From the NCBI GenBank assembly GCA_029880275.1, contig JAOUOQ010000015.1:1-17395 (forward strand): DNA of 17,395 nt, given 5' to 3'. Source of the DNA: Candidatus Aminicenantota bacterium (lineage in GTDB: Bacteria > Acidobacteriota > B3-B38 > Guanabaribacteriales > B3-B38). Position numbers and translations under genes: made by a program. Positions within the stretch are counted from its first letter, which is position 1. The number at the start of each line of letters is the position of its first letter. The notes beneath the pieces are model-generated. The model was not told where the DNA came from and did no database searches. It saw nothing but the letters and a program-made list of their open reading frames with translations. This document shows positions 1 to 7,320 of the stretch, in pieces.

Positions 1-2062
1 GGATAAGATAAGAAATATCGGTCTCATGGCGCATATAGACGCCGGCAAGACCACTACCACCGAGCGCGTCCTCTACTATACCGGAATAGTGCACCGACCG
101 GGAGAGGTTGACGAAGGCACTGCCACCATGGACTGGATGGAGCAGGAGCAGGAGAGGGGAATCACCATAACCTCGGCCGCAACCACCTGCTTATGGGCGG
201 GGCATCGGATTAATATCATAGATACCCCCGGGCATGTCGATTTCACTGCCGAAGTGGAGCGCTCTATGCGGGTGCTCGATGGAGCGATAATCATCTTTTG
301 TGCGGTAGGAGGGGTGGAATCCCAGTCAGAGACGGTGTGGCGTCAGGCAGACCGCTACCTGGTTCCCAGAATAGCCTTTGTAAACAAGATGGACCGGATT
401 GGAGCGAATTTCCCCCGTGTTATCACTATGATCAGAGAGAAATTAGGAGCTAACCCTGTGCCCATCCAGATTCCTCTGGGAAAGGAGGAAAGCTTCATTG
501 GGGTTATCGACCTGATTGCCAGAAAGGCTATCACCTTTGAGAACGAGAGCTTGGGAGCCCAATATATTATTAGCGAGCCGCCGCCGGAGTATATCCCCGA
601 GCTCGAAAGATACCGCTCTAAACTGATCGAAGCCGTAGCCGAGCATGATGAGCAGCTGCTGGAGAAATATATTAAAGGCGATGAAATCACCTCCCTGGAG
701 ATAAAGAGGGTCCTTCGCCAGGCTACTATTAGGGGCTCCTTGGTCCCTGTGCTGTGCGGGGCTGCCTTTAGGAATAGAGGGGTACAGCCTCTTCTGGATG
801 CGGTGATTGATTTTCTCCCCTCACCGGTTGATATACCTCCCATCAGAGGGGTCTCCCTCAATGGAAGAAGGATTGAGAGCCGTCCTCCTTCTGATGATGC
901 CCCCTTTGCCGCTCTGGTATTCAAGATAATGAGCGATTCCTACGTGGGGCAACTTGCTTTCATAAGGGTTTATTCGGGCTCCTTGCAGGTGGGCTCTTCG
1001 GTTCTTAATAGTAACAGCTTATCTCACAAGAGAATTAATCGTCTGCTCAAGATGCACGCCAATAAACGGGAGGACATCAAGGATGTCTATGCCGGGGATA
1101 TAGCAGCAGTAGTCGGGTTGAAGAAGATAAACACCGGGGACACCATCTGCAATAAGAGCGCCCCCATTGTTCTGGAATCGATGCAATTCCCCCCACCGGT
1201 CATATCGGCCGCCATAGAGCCGAAGACCAAAGCCGACCAGGATAAGTTGGGACAGGCTTTAAACAGGCTGATGGACGAGGACCCTACCTTCAAAGTCCAC
1301 ATTGATCCGGAGACTGGGCAGAGGATAATCTCAGGGATGGGGGAGCTTCATCTGGATATAATTATAGAGCGCCTGGTGAGGGAATTCGGTGTACATGTCA
1401 AGGTGGGCAAACCTCAGGTAGCTTACAAGGAGACCATTAAGGTTCCAGCAGAAGGAGAAGGGAAATATATAAAGCAGACCGGAGGTCGGGGACAATACGG
1501 GCATGTAAAGATAAGGATTGAACCTCTCTCCTCAAAGAAGGGATTTGAATTTAGCAGTAAGGCTTCCGGAAATACCATTCCCAAGGAGTTCATCGGGCCG
1601 ATAAAAAACGGCATCCAGGAGGCCATGTCCTACGGAATTCTGGCAGGTTACGAGATGGAGGGGATTAAAGTCATCCTTCTTGACGGCTCCTATCACCCGG
1701 TAGACTCCTCGGAGATAGCGTTCAAAATTGCCGCTTCTTTGGCGTTTAAAGAGGCAGCTACAAAAGCTAGACCGGTTCTTATGGAGCCGATTATGAAATT
1801 AGAGGTGGTTGTTCCCAAGGAACATTTAGGGGAGGTCTTAAACGACCTGAATGCCCGACGGGCTAAAATAGAGCAGATTGAGGTGCGGGATGGAACCCAG
1901 GTAATCAAGGCAATTGTCCCTCTGTCAGAGGTATTCGGCTATGCCACGGATCTGCGCTCGCTCAGTCAGGGCAGAGCCAATTATTCTATGGAGTTTCTCC
2001 TCTACCAGGAGACCCCACGGCATATCTCTCAAGGGGTAATATCCCGTATAAGGGGGCTATAA
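1..2062 (+). CDS. fusA: Elongation factor G, 5' end clipped by window edge
   Basis: Translocase GTPase that moves tRNA-mRNA through the ribosome after peptide transfer and helps recycle ribosomes; cytosolic. The frame is open to the window's left edge: codons from base 2 read DKIRNIGL just before the Met at 26, so that Met is internal and only a few N-terminal residues are missing. About 687 residues are visible, close to full family length. Counting from the Met at 26, the P-loop AHIDAGKT is at residues 2-9, switch I RGITIT at 44-49, DTPGH at 66-70 and NKMD at 120-123. The EF-G domain IV and V region follows, with GGRGQYGHV and the final TDLRSLSQGRA motif. The intact G motifs fit the main EF-G rather than a divergent paralogue. 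It normally follows rpsL-rpsG, which would lie outside the window. Stop is TAA at 2060-2062. Confidence 0.98.
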   Translation, partial: DKIRNIGLMAHIDAGKTTTTERVLYYTGIVHRPGEVDEGTATMDWMEQEQERGITITSAATTCLWAGHRINIIDTPGHVDFTAEVERSMRVLDGAIIIFCAVGGVESQSETVWRQADRYLVPRIAFVNKMDRIGANFPRVITMIREKLGANPVPIQIPLGKEESFIGVIDLIARKAITFENESLGAQYIISEPPPEYIPELERYRSKLIEAVAEHDEQLLEKYIKGDEITSLEIKRVLRQATIRGSLVPVLCGAAFRNRGVQPLLDAVIDFLPSPVDIPPIRGVSLNGRRIESRPPSDDAPFAALVFKIMSDSYVGQLAFIRVYSGSLQVGSSVLNSNSLSHKRINRLLKMHANKREDIKDVYAGDIAAVVGLKKINTGDTICNKSAPIVLESMQFPPPVISAAIEPKTKADQDKLGQALNRLMDEDPTFKVHIDPETGQRIISGMGELHLDIIIERLVREFGVHVKVGKPQVAYKETIKVPAEGEGKYIKQTGGRGQYGHVKIRIEPLSSKKGFEFSSKASGNTIPKEFIGPIKNGIQEAMSYGILAGYEMEGIKVILLDGSYHPVDSSEIAFKIAASLAFKEAATKARPVLMEPIMKLEVVVPKEHLGEVLNDLNARRAKIEQIEVRDGTQVIKAIVPLSEVFGYATDLRSLSQGRANYSMEFLLYQETPRHISQGVISRIRGL

Positions 2063-2182
2063 GTGATGCTCTTGCAGAGCTTTATTCACAAGAAAGCTGG
2101 GAGCTGTCTTCCAATGATTGTTGGTTTTACCGAGAGGACTATATTATACAGAGAAATAGGCTTATGCCTGGGGGATGATTAA
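2063..2182 (+). CDS. Possible 39-codon leader ORF between fusA and rpsJ (doubtful)
   Basis: A GTG directly abuts the fusA stop and the frame stays open for 39 codons to TAA at 2180-2182, two bases before the rpsJ start. An ATG follows as codon 2 at 2066, with an AGGGGG run at 2051-2056 about nine bases upstream. The frame is the same as that of fusA. The predicted peptide (begins MLLQSFIHKK from the ATG) has several hydrophobic and Cys residues and matches nothing I recognise; it is not a tuf remnant. A frame this short is expected by chance fairly often, so this is only a candidate leader peptide or stop-readthrough extension. Confidence 0.15.
   Translation: MMLLQSFIHKKAGSCLPMIVGFTERTILYREIGLCLGDD
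2118..2147 (+). promoter_or_regulatory. Weak sigma70-like promoter candidate upstream of rpsJ
   Basis: TTGTTG at 2118-2123 and TATTAT at 2142-2147 are separated by 18 bases; TATATT at 2140-2145 would give a 16-base spacer. It lies in the largest gap inside the cluster, about 40 bases before rpsJ, which is where an S10 operon promoter would be expected. The match is only partial and there is no experimental support. Confidence 0.3.
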
Positions 2183-2184
2183 TT

Positions 2185-2508
2185 ATGAAAGAGGAAAGGA
2201 TAAGGATCCGGCTCAAGGCTTACGACCATAGATTACTTGACCAGTCTACCGTTGAGATAGTCAAGACCGCTAAGAAGACCGGAGCGCGGGTGGCGGGTCC
2301 CATACCCCTCCCCACAGTGAAAAACAAATTCTGTGTGCTCCGTTCACCTCATGTGGATAAAAAATCGAGGGAGGAGTTTGAGATCAGAACCCACAAGAGG
2401 ATGATGGACATCCTGGAACCGAATCCTCAGACCGTGGACGAGTTGATGAAACTCGACCTGCCAGCGGGGGTAGATGTGGAAATCAAGGTCATCGGAAAGG
2501 AATATTAA
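2185..2508 (+). CDS. rpsJ: 30S ribosomal protein S10
   Basis: Small-subunit head protein; in its free form (NusE) the family also joins NusB in antitermination complexes. The 107-residue product has the usual S10 length and layout. The N-terminal strand is IRIRLKAYDHRLLDQS. The exposed loop with PIPLPT near residues 40-46 is followed by the SPHVDKKSREEFEIRTHKR segment. The end is GVDVEIKVIG. The ATG is preceded by GGGGGA at 2170-2175, spaced nine bases. It is the first gene of the S10 block; fusA precedes it by 122 bases without the tuf gene often found there. Confidence 0.98.
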   Translation: MKEERIRIRLKAYDHRLLDQSTVEIVKTAKKTGARVAGPIPLPTVKNKFCVLRSPHVDKKSREEFEIRTHKRMMDILEPNPQTVDELMKLDLPAGVDVEIKVIGKEY

Positions 2509-2549
2509 ACCCAGCAATGATGTGTAAATATCAGAGGTGAGAGTAAAAA

Positions 2550-3209
2550 GTGATTGAGGGTCTTATAGGCAAGAAAATAGGGATGACCCAGCTCTTCTCT
2601 ACCAATGGAGAGGTGGTGCCGGTTACCGTGATCAAAGCTGGTCCCTGTATAGTTCTGCAGGTTAAAACCAAGGAGAAGGACGGCTACGAGGCAGTCCAGC
2701 TTGGTCTGATCGAGGATGAAGTCAAGGAGAAGAGACTGAGCAAGCCTCTTCTGGGGCATCTGAAAAAAGCTTCTGCTCCGCCTGTTCGCATAATCCAGGA
2801 GTTTAAGCTATTATCCTCGGAGAACGCCCCCGTCCTGGGGGATAAGGTGACCGTGAATCTTCTATCTGATGAAAAGAGGGTTCGTATCACGGGCATCAGC
2901 AAGGGGCGTGGTTTTGCCGGGGTAGTCAAGAGATGGGGCTTCCGAGGTGGTAAAGCAACCCGTGGTTCAATGTTCCATAGGGCTCCCGGCTCTATCGGTG
3001 CCTCCGCTTTCCCCTCGCGAGTCTTAAAGGGCACTCGCCTTCCAGGAAGAATGGGAGGGCGACGGGTTACGGTTAAGAATTTGGAAATAGCAAATATAGA
3101 AGGGGATAAAGACCTTTTGATTGTAAAAGGAGCTACTCCAGGCCCAAAGGGGGGTTATCTATTGATCAGGCGTCTTTTATCAAATGGTAAAGCAAAGGAG
3201 AGGGAGTAG
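2550..3209 (+). CDS. rplC: 50S ribosomal protein L3
   Basis: Early-assembly 23S rRNA-binding protein whose central extension reaches toward the peptidyl transferase centre. The start is a GTG at 2550 preceded by AGAGGTGAGAG. The product begins MIEGLIGKKIGMTQLF, the canonical L3 N-terminus, so no other start fits. Length is 219 residues, slightly above E. coli's 209. The signature stretch with KGRGFAGVVKRW and HRAPGSIG is at about residues 118-150. At the position of E. coli Gln150, the residue methylated by PrmB, this protein has Ala153 (GASAFP instead of GQNQTP). It is separated from rplD by three bases. Confidence 0.97.
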   Translation: MIEGLIGKKIGMTQLFSTNGEVVPVTVIKAGPCIVLQVKTKEKDGYEAVQLGLIEDEVKEKRLSKPLLGHLKKASAPPVRIIQEFKLLSSENAPVLGDKVTVNLLSDEKRVRITGISKGRGFAGVVKRWGFRGGKATRGSMFHRAPGSIGASAFPSRVLKGTRLPGRMGGRRVTVKNLEIANIEGDKDLLIVKGATPGPKGGYLLIRRLLSNGKAKERE

Positions 3210-3212
3210 TCA

Positions 3213-3839
3213 ATGCCCGTGGTGGAGGTAAGAAATCTGAAGAACCGAAAGGTTGGCGAGGTGGAGCTGCTGGATGCAGTTTTTGCTGCTCCGGTGAACC
3301 CAAACCTCCTCTATGAGGCCGTCAAGCACTACCAGGCTTGCCAGCGGAAAGGGAACGCCTCCACCAAAACCCGCGGTGAGGTCAGGGGTGGTGGGAAGAA
3401 GCCATGGAGGCAAAAAGGGACCGGCAGGGCACGGGCGGGGAGCATCAGGTCGCCCATATGGAAGGGTGGGGGAGTAACATTCGGACCCAGGCCGAGAGAT
3501 TACAGCTACCGTCTGCCGAAAAAGATAATCAAAGGGGCGCTGAAATCGGCTCTATCCCAGAAATACAAGGAGGGGAAGGTGATGGTAGTGGACGAGCTGA
3601 AACTGGAGCATCCCAAAACCAGGGAATTAATACAGGTAATAAAGAAGCTGGAGCTGGAGAACTCGGTGCTCATCATCGATTCGCATGAGAATGTTAATCT
3701 GAAGCTATCAGCCGGAAACATCCCCCAGGTCAAGGTAACCGAGCATAGGCGGCTAAATGTATATGATATAATGAAATACGATACCCTGCTTTTCTCCAAA
3801 GAGGCAGTAGAAGAACTGAAGGAGGCCTGGGGCGAGTGA
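3213..3839 (+). CDS. rplD: 50S ribosomal protein L4
   Basis: 23S rRNA-binding protein whose internal loop lines the narrow part of the nascent-peptide exit tunnel. In E. coli, L4 also represses the S10 operon through its leader RNA; I see no comparable leader here, so that control is not inferred. The 208-residue product has the long basic loop at about residues 45-95, including TRGEVRGGGKKPWRQKGTGRARAGS and the FGPRPRDYSY end. The globular C-terminal domain follows, ending LLFSKEAVEELKEAW. The ATG lies three bases after the rplC stop, with AAAGGAGAGGGA just upstream. Its last four bases overlap rplW. Confidence 0.97.
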   Translation: MPVVEVRNLKNRKVGEVELLDAVFAAPVNPNLLYEAVKHYQACQRKGNASTKTRGEVRGGGKKPWRQKGTGRARAGSIRSPIWKGGGVTFGPRPRDYSYRLPKKIIKGALKSALSQKYKEGKVMVVDELKLEHPKTRELIQVIKKLELENSVLIIDSHENVNLKLSAGNIPQVKVTEHRRLNVYDIMKYDTLLFSKEAVEELKEAWGE

Positions 3840-4129
3840 GAGACGAATACAGCACCATTATAAAGCCGATAATCACCGAGAAAAGCACCGCGCTGAAAGA
3901 GGAGAAGAACCTGCTCTGCTTTCAGGTGGACCCTCGGGCGACCAAGATAGATATCAAGCGTGCTGTGGAGTCTATATTTAAAGTCAAGGTAGACAAGGTC
4001 AACATTGTCAATATCAAGCCCAAGCCGAAGAGGTTGGGGAGGTTCGAGGGGAAACGACCCGGATGGAAGAAAGCCTATGTCACCCTGAAAAAAGGAGAGA
4101 AGAGGGTTGAATACTTTGAAGGTGGATAA
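3836..4129 (+). CDS. rplW: 50S ribosomal protein L23
   Basis: Protein at the rim of the exit tunnel, where trigger factor and signal recognition particle dock. The GTG start is embedded in the rplD stop (GTGA, four-base overlap), which suggests translational coupling with L4. The 97-residue product has the family opening YSTIIKPIITEKST, then the ATKIDIKRAVESIFKVKV helix region at about residues 35-52. The basic loop KPKPKRLGRFEGKRPGWKKAYV follows. Length is normal for bacterial L23. Confidence 0.96.
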   Translation: MRDEYSTIIKPIITEKSTALKEEKNLLCFQVDPRATKIDIKRAVESIFKVKVDKVNIVNIKPKPKRLGRFEGKRPGWKKAYVTLKKGEKRVEYFEGG

Positions 4130-4134
4130 TTAGC

Positions 4135-4139
4135 AGGAG
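4135..4139 (+). promoter_or_regulatory. Ribosome binding site that sets the rplB start
   Basis: AGGAG lies nine bases before the ATG at 4149. A TTG two codons upstream (4143) is in frame but would leave only a three-base spacer, so the ATG is the better start. Confidence 0.7.
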
Positions 4140-4148
4140 CGTTTGTTT

Positions 4149-4973
4149 ATGGGTATAGTAAAATACAAGCCGACCTCATCCGGGAGGAGGTTTCAGACCG
4201 TCTCCGACTTCAGCGAGATTACGGTCACCAAGCCCTATAAGCCCCTCTTGCAGAAAAAGAGGAGGATAAGCGGGAGAAATAAAAGCGGGGAAACTACTAT
4301 AAGGCATAGAGGCGGAGGGCACAAGCGCCGCTATCGGGTGATCGACTTCCGACGGGATAAAGTAAACATCCCAGCGAAGGTCGTCTCCATCCAATACGAC
4401 CCTAACCGCTCTGCTAATATAGCTCTGCTTTGCTATGCCGATGGGGAGAAGCGGTATATTATCGCCCCCCATGGGATTAAAGTGGGGAGCCAGCTCATGT
4501 CTGGTCCCCAGGCTGATATCGCCACCGGGAACTTTCTCCCCCTTCAGCGAATCCCTTTGGGCACTCTCATCCACAATATCGAGCTCAAAAAAGGGAAAGG
4601 CGGACAATTAGCAAGAAGCGCCGGCACTTATGCCCAGCTAATGGCCAAGGAGGGGAATTATGCCCAGGTGAAGCTCCCCTCCAACGAGGTGAGGATGATA
4701 CATCTCGACTGCTCTGCCACCATCGGTCAGGTGGGTAACATCGAGCACGAGAATATTTCCATAGGCAAGGCGGGGAGAAAGCGCTGGTTGGGGAGGAAAC
4801 CCCACACCCGAGGGGTGGCCATGAATCCGGTAGACCATCCCATGGGTGGGGGAGAAGGGAAGAGCTCGGGTGGTCGGCATCCGACGACACCCTGGGGAAA
4901 GCCGACCAAAGGCTATAAAACGAGAAGGAACAAGAGGTCTTCCAAATATATCATCAAATCAAGAAAAGGATAG
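4149..4973 (+). CDS. rplB: 50S ribosomal protein L2
   Basis: Conserved 23S rRNA-binding protein needed for subunit association and for peptidyl transferase centre assembly. From the ATG at 4149 the protein is 274 residues, one more than E. coli, and opens MGIVKYKPTSSGRRF like its relatives. An OB-type and an SH3-like RNA-binding domain are followed by the extension reaching the catalytic centre (residues about 222-274, RGVAMNPVDHPMGGGEG onward). His230, equivalent to the functionally important E. coli His229 (counted without Met), is present. The second His of the common HPHGGG motif is Met232 here. It sits 19 bases after rplW. Confidence 0.97.
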   Translation: MGIVKYKPTSSGRRFQTVSDFSEITVTKPYKPLLQKKRRISGRNKSGETTIRHRGGGHKRRYRVIDFRRDKVNIPAKVVSIQYDPNRSANIALLCYADGEKRYIIAPHGIKVGSQLMSGPQADIATGNFLPLQRIPLGTLIHNIELKKGKGGQLARSAGTYAQLMAKEGNYAQVKLPSNEVRMIHLDCSATIGQVGNIEHENISIGKAGRKRWLGRKPHTRGVAMNPVDHPMGGGEGKSSGGRHPTTPWGKPTKGYKTRRNKRSSKYIIKSRKG

Positions 4974-5008
4974 ATAGCTTTTAGATAATTTGGGGGAAAG
5001 AGTAAGAT

Positions 5009-5290
5009 ATGACGAGGTCGCTCAAGAAGGGTGTTTATGTGGAACCCTCGCTCCTAAAGAAAATTGAGGAGCTGAACAGGAAGTTGGAGAAAAAGGTCAT
5101 TAAGACCTGGTCTCGAAAATCGACCATTATCCCCGAGGCTGTGGGTCACACTATCGCCGTGCATAATGGGAAGAAGTTCCTCCCGGCATACATCACCGAA
5201 AACATGGTCGGGCATAAGCTGGGAGAATTCGCTCCTACTCGTACCTTCAGGGGTCATCCTACTAAGTCCGGCAAAACCCGGATGCGATGA
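5009..5290 (+). CDS. rpsS: 30S ribosomal protein S19
   Basis: Head protein that works with S13 near the A site and contacts 23S rRNA in a bridge. The 93-residue product opens MTRSLKKGVYVEPSLLKKI, a standard S19 start. It carries the TWSRKSTIIPEAVGHTIAVHNGKKFLP core at about residues 32-59. The GHKLGEFAPTRTF signature is at about 70-82, and the basic end is HPTKSGKTRMR. TTTGGGGGAAAGAG precedes the ATG. It lies 35 bases after rplB and 17 before rplV. Confidence 0.97.
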   Translation: MTRSLKKGVYVEPSLLKKIEELNRKLEKKVIKTWSRKSTIIPEAVGHTIAVHNGKKFLPAYITENMVGHKLGEFAPTRTFRGHPTKSGKTRMR

Positions 5291-5307
5291 GGGGGTGAAT
5301 AACCGAG

Positions 5308-5649
5308 ATGATTTCCAGAGCCATTGGGAGATACATCAGAGTGTCACCAAGAAAGGCGAGGTTGGTCATCGACCAGATTCGAGGGAAAGATGTGGCCGAA
5401 GCGCTCTCCTTCTTGCGGTTTTGCACCAAGAGGGCTGGCCTCGAAGTGGAAAAGGTGCTTCGTTCCGCCATGGCTAACGCTAATCTCAAGGAAGAGAAGG
5501 TAGATGTGGATAAGCTTTACATCAGTGAGGCTTATGTTAATCAGGGTCCTTCTATGAAGAGGATCCGCCCCCGAGCTATGGGAAGGGCTTTCAAGATATT
5601 AAAACGGACGAGTCATATAGCTGTATATCTCTCCGAAAGGAAAGGATAG
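5308..5649 (+). CDS. rplV: 50S ribosomal protein L22
   Basis: 23S rRNA-binding protein whose beta-hairpin lines the exit tunnel opposite L4; changes in that hairpin give macrolide resistance in other bacteria. The 113-residue product has the RVSPRKARLVIDQIRGK motif at residues 11-27. The ANANLKEEKVDVDKLYISEAYVNQGP region follows, then the hairpin at about residues 80-105 (SMKRIRPRAMGRAFKILKRTSHIAV). The N-terminus reads MISRAIGRYI, a little different from the usual MEARA opening but of normal length. GGGGGTGA lies a few bases after the rpsS stop. Confidence 0.96.
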   Translation: MISRAIGRYIRVSPRKARLVIDQIRGKDVAEALSFLRFCTKRAGLEVEKVLRSAMANANLKEEKVDVDKLYISEAYVNQGPSMKRIRPRAMGRAFKILKRTSHIAVYLSERKG

Positions 5650-5663
5650 AGAGAGAAAGTATG

Positions 5664-5670
5664 AGGGAGG
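5664..5670 (+). promoter_or_regulatory. Ribosome binding site for the TTG start of rpsC
   Basis: AGGGAGG lies seven bases before the TTG at 5678. No in-frame ATG or GTG lies in the short stretch between rplV and this TTG, so the site supports TTG as the initiator. Confidence 0.7.
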
Positions 5671-5677
5671 TATAAAG

Positions 5678-6337
5678 TTGGGTCAGAAAGTTCATCCTAA
5701 GGGTTTCAGGTTGGGTTATTCCAAGACATGGAACTCGCGGTGGTTTACTTCAAAGGACTATCACGAGTGGCTCCATGAAGATTTACAGATAAAGAAAAAG
5801 TTGAAGCAGAGGTTTTCTCACGCAGGTGTATCAACAATTGAGATTGAGAGAGCGGCTAATAAGCTAAAAATAAATATATTGACCTCCCGACCTGGCATTA
5901 TCATAGGGCGGAAAGGGGCTGAGGTAGACCGCCTGAAAGCGGAGATTGAGTCGGAAACCAGCAGGGATGTGTTTATAAATATTGAGGAGATTAATCGTCC
6001 CGAGATCGACGCCCAATTAGTGGCCGAATCTATCGCCCTTCAACTTGTAAGGAGAATTGCCTTTCGCCGGGCGATGAGAAAAGCAGTGGAATCCGCCCTC
6101 CATTTCGGTGCTCAGGGGGTTAAGGTAAAATGTTCCGGCAGGTTAAACGGCGCCGAGATAGCCCGCTCCGAGTGGTATATCAGCGGGAGGCTCCCCCTGC
6201 AAACCCTCAGAGCCGATGTCGACTATGGCCTCGCCGAGGCAAAAACCACCTATGGAGTGGTAGGAGTTAAAGTGTGGATTTATCATGGAGAGGTTCTTGT
6301 GGCAAGTAAAAAGGAAGAAGTGAGCGAGTTAGCCTAA
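5678..6337 (+). CDS. rpsC: 30S ribosomal protein S3
   Basis: Head protein at the mRNA entry channel. TTG start, giving the standard opening MGQKVHPKGFRLG. The 219-residue product has a type II KH domain with the GRKG loop at residues 77-80 (RPGIIIGRKGAEVDRLK). The segment FRRAMRKAVESAL at 129-141 contains the basic residues that correspond to the E. coli S3 mRNA-unwinding patch. The C-terminal domain SGRLNGAEIARSEW is at about 153-166. The C-terminal tail ends soon after GEVLVAS and is compact compared with E. coli. Confidence 0.97.
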   Translation: MGQKVHPKGFRLGYSKTWNSRWFTSKDYHEWLHEDLQIKKKLKQRFSHAGVSTIEIERAANKLKINILTSRPGIIIGRKGAEVDRLKAEIESETSRDVFINIEEINRPEIDAQLVAESIALQLVRRIAFRRAMRKAVESALHFGAQGVKVKCSGRLNGAEIARSEWYISGRLPLQTLRADVDYGLAEAKTTYGVVGVKVWIYHGEVLVASKKEEVSELA

Positions 6338-6364
6338 GGAGAAAAGACAGGGAGAGAGCCAGCA

Positions 6365-6790
6365 ATGTTAATGCCGAAAAAAATCAAACACAGAAAACAG
6401 CACCTGGGCAAGATCAGAGGAAAGGCATCGCGAGGCTCCGCCGTATGCTTCGGCGACTACGGGCTGAAGGCGGAAGAAGGTGGGCGACTTACCAATAAGC
6501 AGATTGAGGCCGCCAGAATAGCTATGACCCGCTGCATAAAGCGTGGAGGGAAAATCTGGATACGGATCTTTCCCGACCGACCAACTACCAAAAAGCCGGC
6601 AGAAACCCGCATGGGAAAAGGAAAGGGAGCCCCCGAAGGATGGGTAGCCATGGTGAGAGCAGGCAAGATTCTTTACGAAATGGAGGGGGTCGAGGAGAGC
6701 TTAGCCCGCGAGGCAATGAGGTTAGCCTCCCATAAGCTGCCCATACGCACGCGTTTTGTGGTCAGAGTAGGTCTCCAGGAGAGAGAATAG
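6365..6790 (+). CDS. rplP: 50S ribosomal protein L16
   Basis: Large-subunit protein near the A site and the elbow of tRNA, needed late in 50S assembly. The 141-residue product begins MLMPKKIKHRKQHLGK, as L16 proteins do. It contains the RMGKGKGAPEGWVAMVRAGKILYEM signature at about residues 82-106. The Arg just before MGKGKG, hydroxylated by an oxygenase in E. coli, is present. GGGAGAGAG precedes the ATG. Its stop overlaps the GTG start of rpmC by one base. Confidence 0.97.
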   Translation: MLMPKKIKHRKQHLGKIRGKASRGSAVCFGDYGLKAEEGGRLTNKQIEAARIAMTRCIKRGGKIWIRIFPDRPTTKKPAETRMGKGKGAPEGWVAMVRAGKILYEMEGVEESLAREAMRLASHKLPIRTRFVVRVGLQERE

Positions 6791-7038
6791 TGAAAGCGAG
6801 CAAGTTAATAGAACTCACCGATGAAGAGTTAACACAGCGGGAGCGCGACCTGGTGGAGCAGCTCTTCAGACCCCGCTTCCAGCATGCCACCGGTCAGCTG
6901 GATAACCCGCTGTCCATAAGAAATATCCGCAAGGATATTGCCCGGATAAAGACCATATTGCGAGAAAGGGAGCTGTCGCAGAAAGGTAAGATTCATAAGT
7001 CAAAAAATGCAAACAGAAAGAAGAGCTCTCCAGAGTAA
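6790..7038 (+). CDS. rpmC: 50S ribosomal protein L29 with extended C-terminus
   Basis: Small two-helix protein beside L23 at the tunnel exit. The GTG start shares one base with the rplP stop (TAGTG), so translation is probably coupled. The helical hairpin spans residues 1-62: KLIELTDEELTQ, LVEQLFRPRFQHATGQL, NIRKDIARIKTILRERE. An added basic, low-complexity tail of about 20 residues follows (KGKIHKSKNANRKKSSPE). At 82 residues it is longer than the usual 60-70. The tail is not part of the fold I recognise and is probably flexible. Confidence 0.94.
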   Translation: MKASKLIELTDEELTQRERDLVEQLFRPRFQHATGQLDNPLSIRNIRKDIARIKTILRERELSQKGKIHKSKNANRKKSSPE

Positions 7039-7050
7039 GGAAGGAAAACA

Positions 7051-7320
7051 ATGGGCGAAACGGTGAGACGCCGAATGATGCTGAAGGGGACTGTAGTTTC
7101 CGATAAGATGGATAAGAGTGTGGTGGTGCAGGTGGAGCGCCTGGAGAAGCACCCCCTTTATCAAAAGTTTGTCCGGCGGCGGACCAAGCTATTAGCCCAC
7201 GACGAGACCAATAACTGTAAGATGGGAGATAAGGTAGTCATAGTCGAGTCCCGTCCCATGAGCCGGAAGAAGCGATGGCGAGTGAAGGAAGTTCTAAAAA
7301 GGAGTGAAGAGGAGCCATGA
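7051..7320 (+). CDS. rpsQ: 30S ribosomal protein S17
   Basis: OB-fold 16S rRNA-binding protein of the 30S body, an early assembler. The 89-residue product has the L(K)GTVVSDKMDKSVVVQVER strand region at about residues 11-30. HPLYQKFVRRRTKLLAHDE follows at about 34-52, then the signature GDKVVIVESRPMSRKKRWRV at about 59-78. A GGAAGG-type site precedes the ATG. Its last four bases (ATGA) overlap rplN, the junction between the S10 and spc blocks, with no room for a separate promoter. Confidence 0.96.
   Translation: MGETVRRRMMLKGTVVSDKMDKSVVVQVERLEKHPLYQKFVRRRTKLLAHDETNNCKMGDKVVIVESRPMSRKKRWRVKEVLKRSEEEP

Noticed and set aside
355..924. 189-codon minus-strand frame inside fusA
   Set aside because: It is the antisense shadow of a highly conserved EF-G coding region; no recognisable family and no binding site.
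2068..2087. Hairpin GCTCT-TGC-AGAGC followed by TTTATTC just after fusA
   Set aside because: Five-pair stem with a three-base loop and an interrupted T tract; too weak to call a terminator between fusA and rpsJ.
4143..4148. TTG start two codons upstream of rplB
   Set aside because: AGGAG would be only three bases away; the ATG at 4149 gives the family N-terminus and nine-base spacing.
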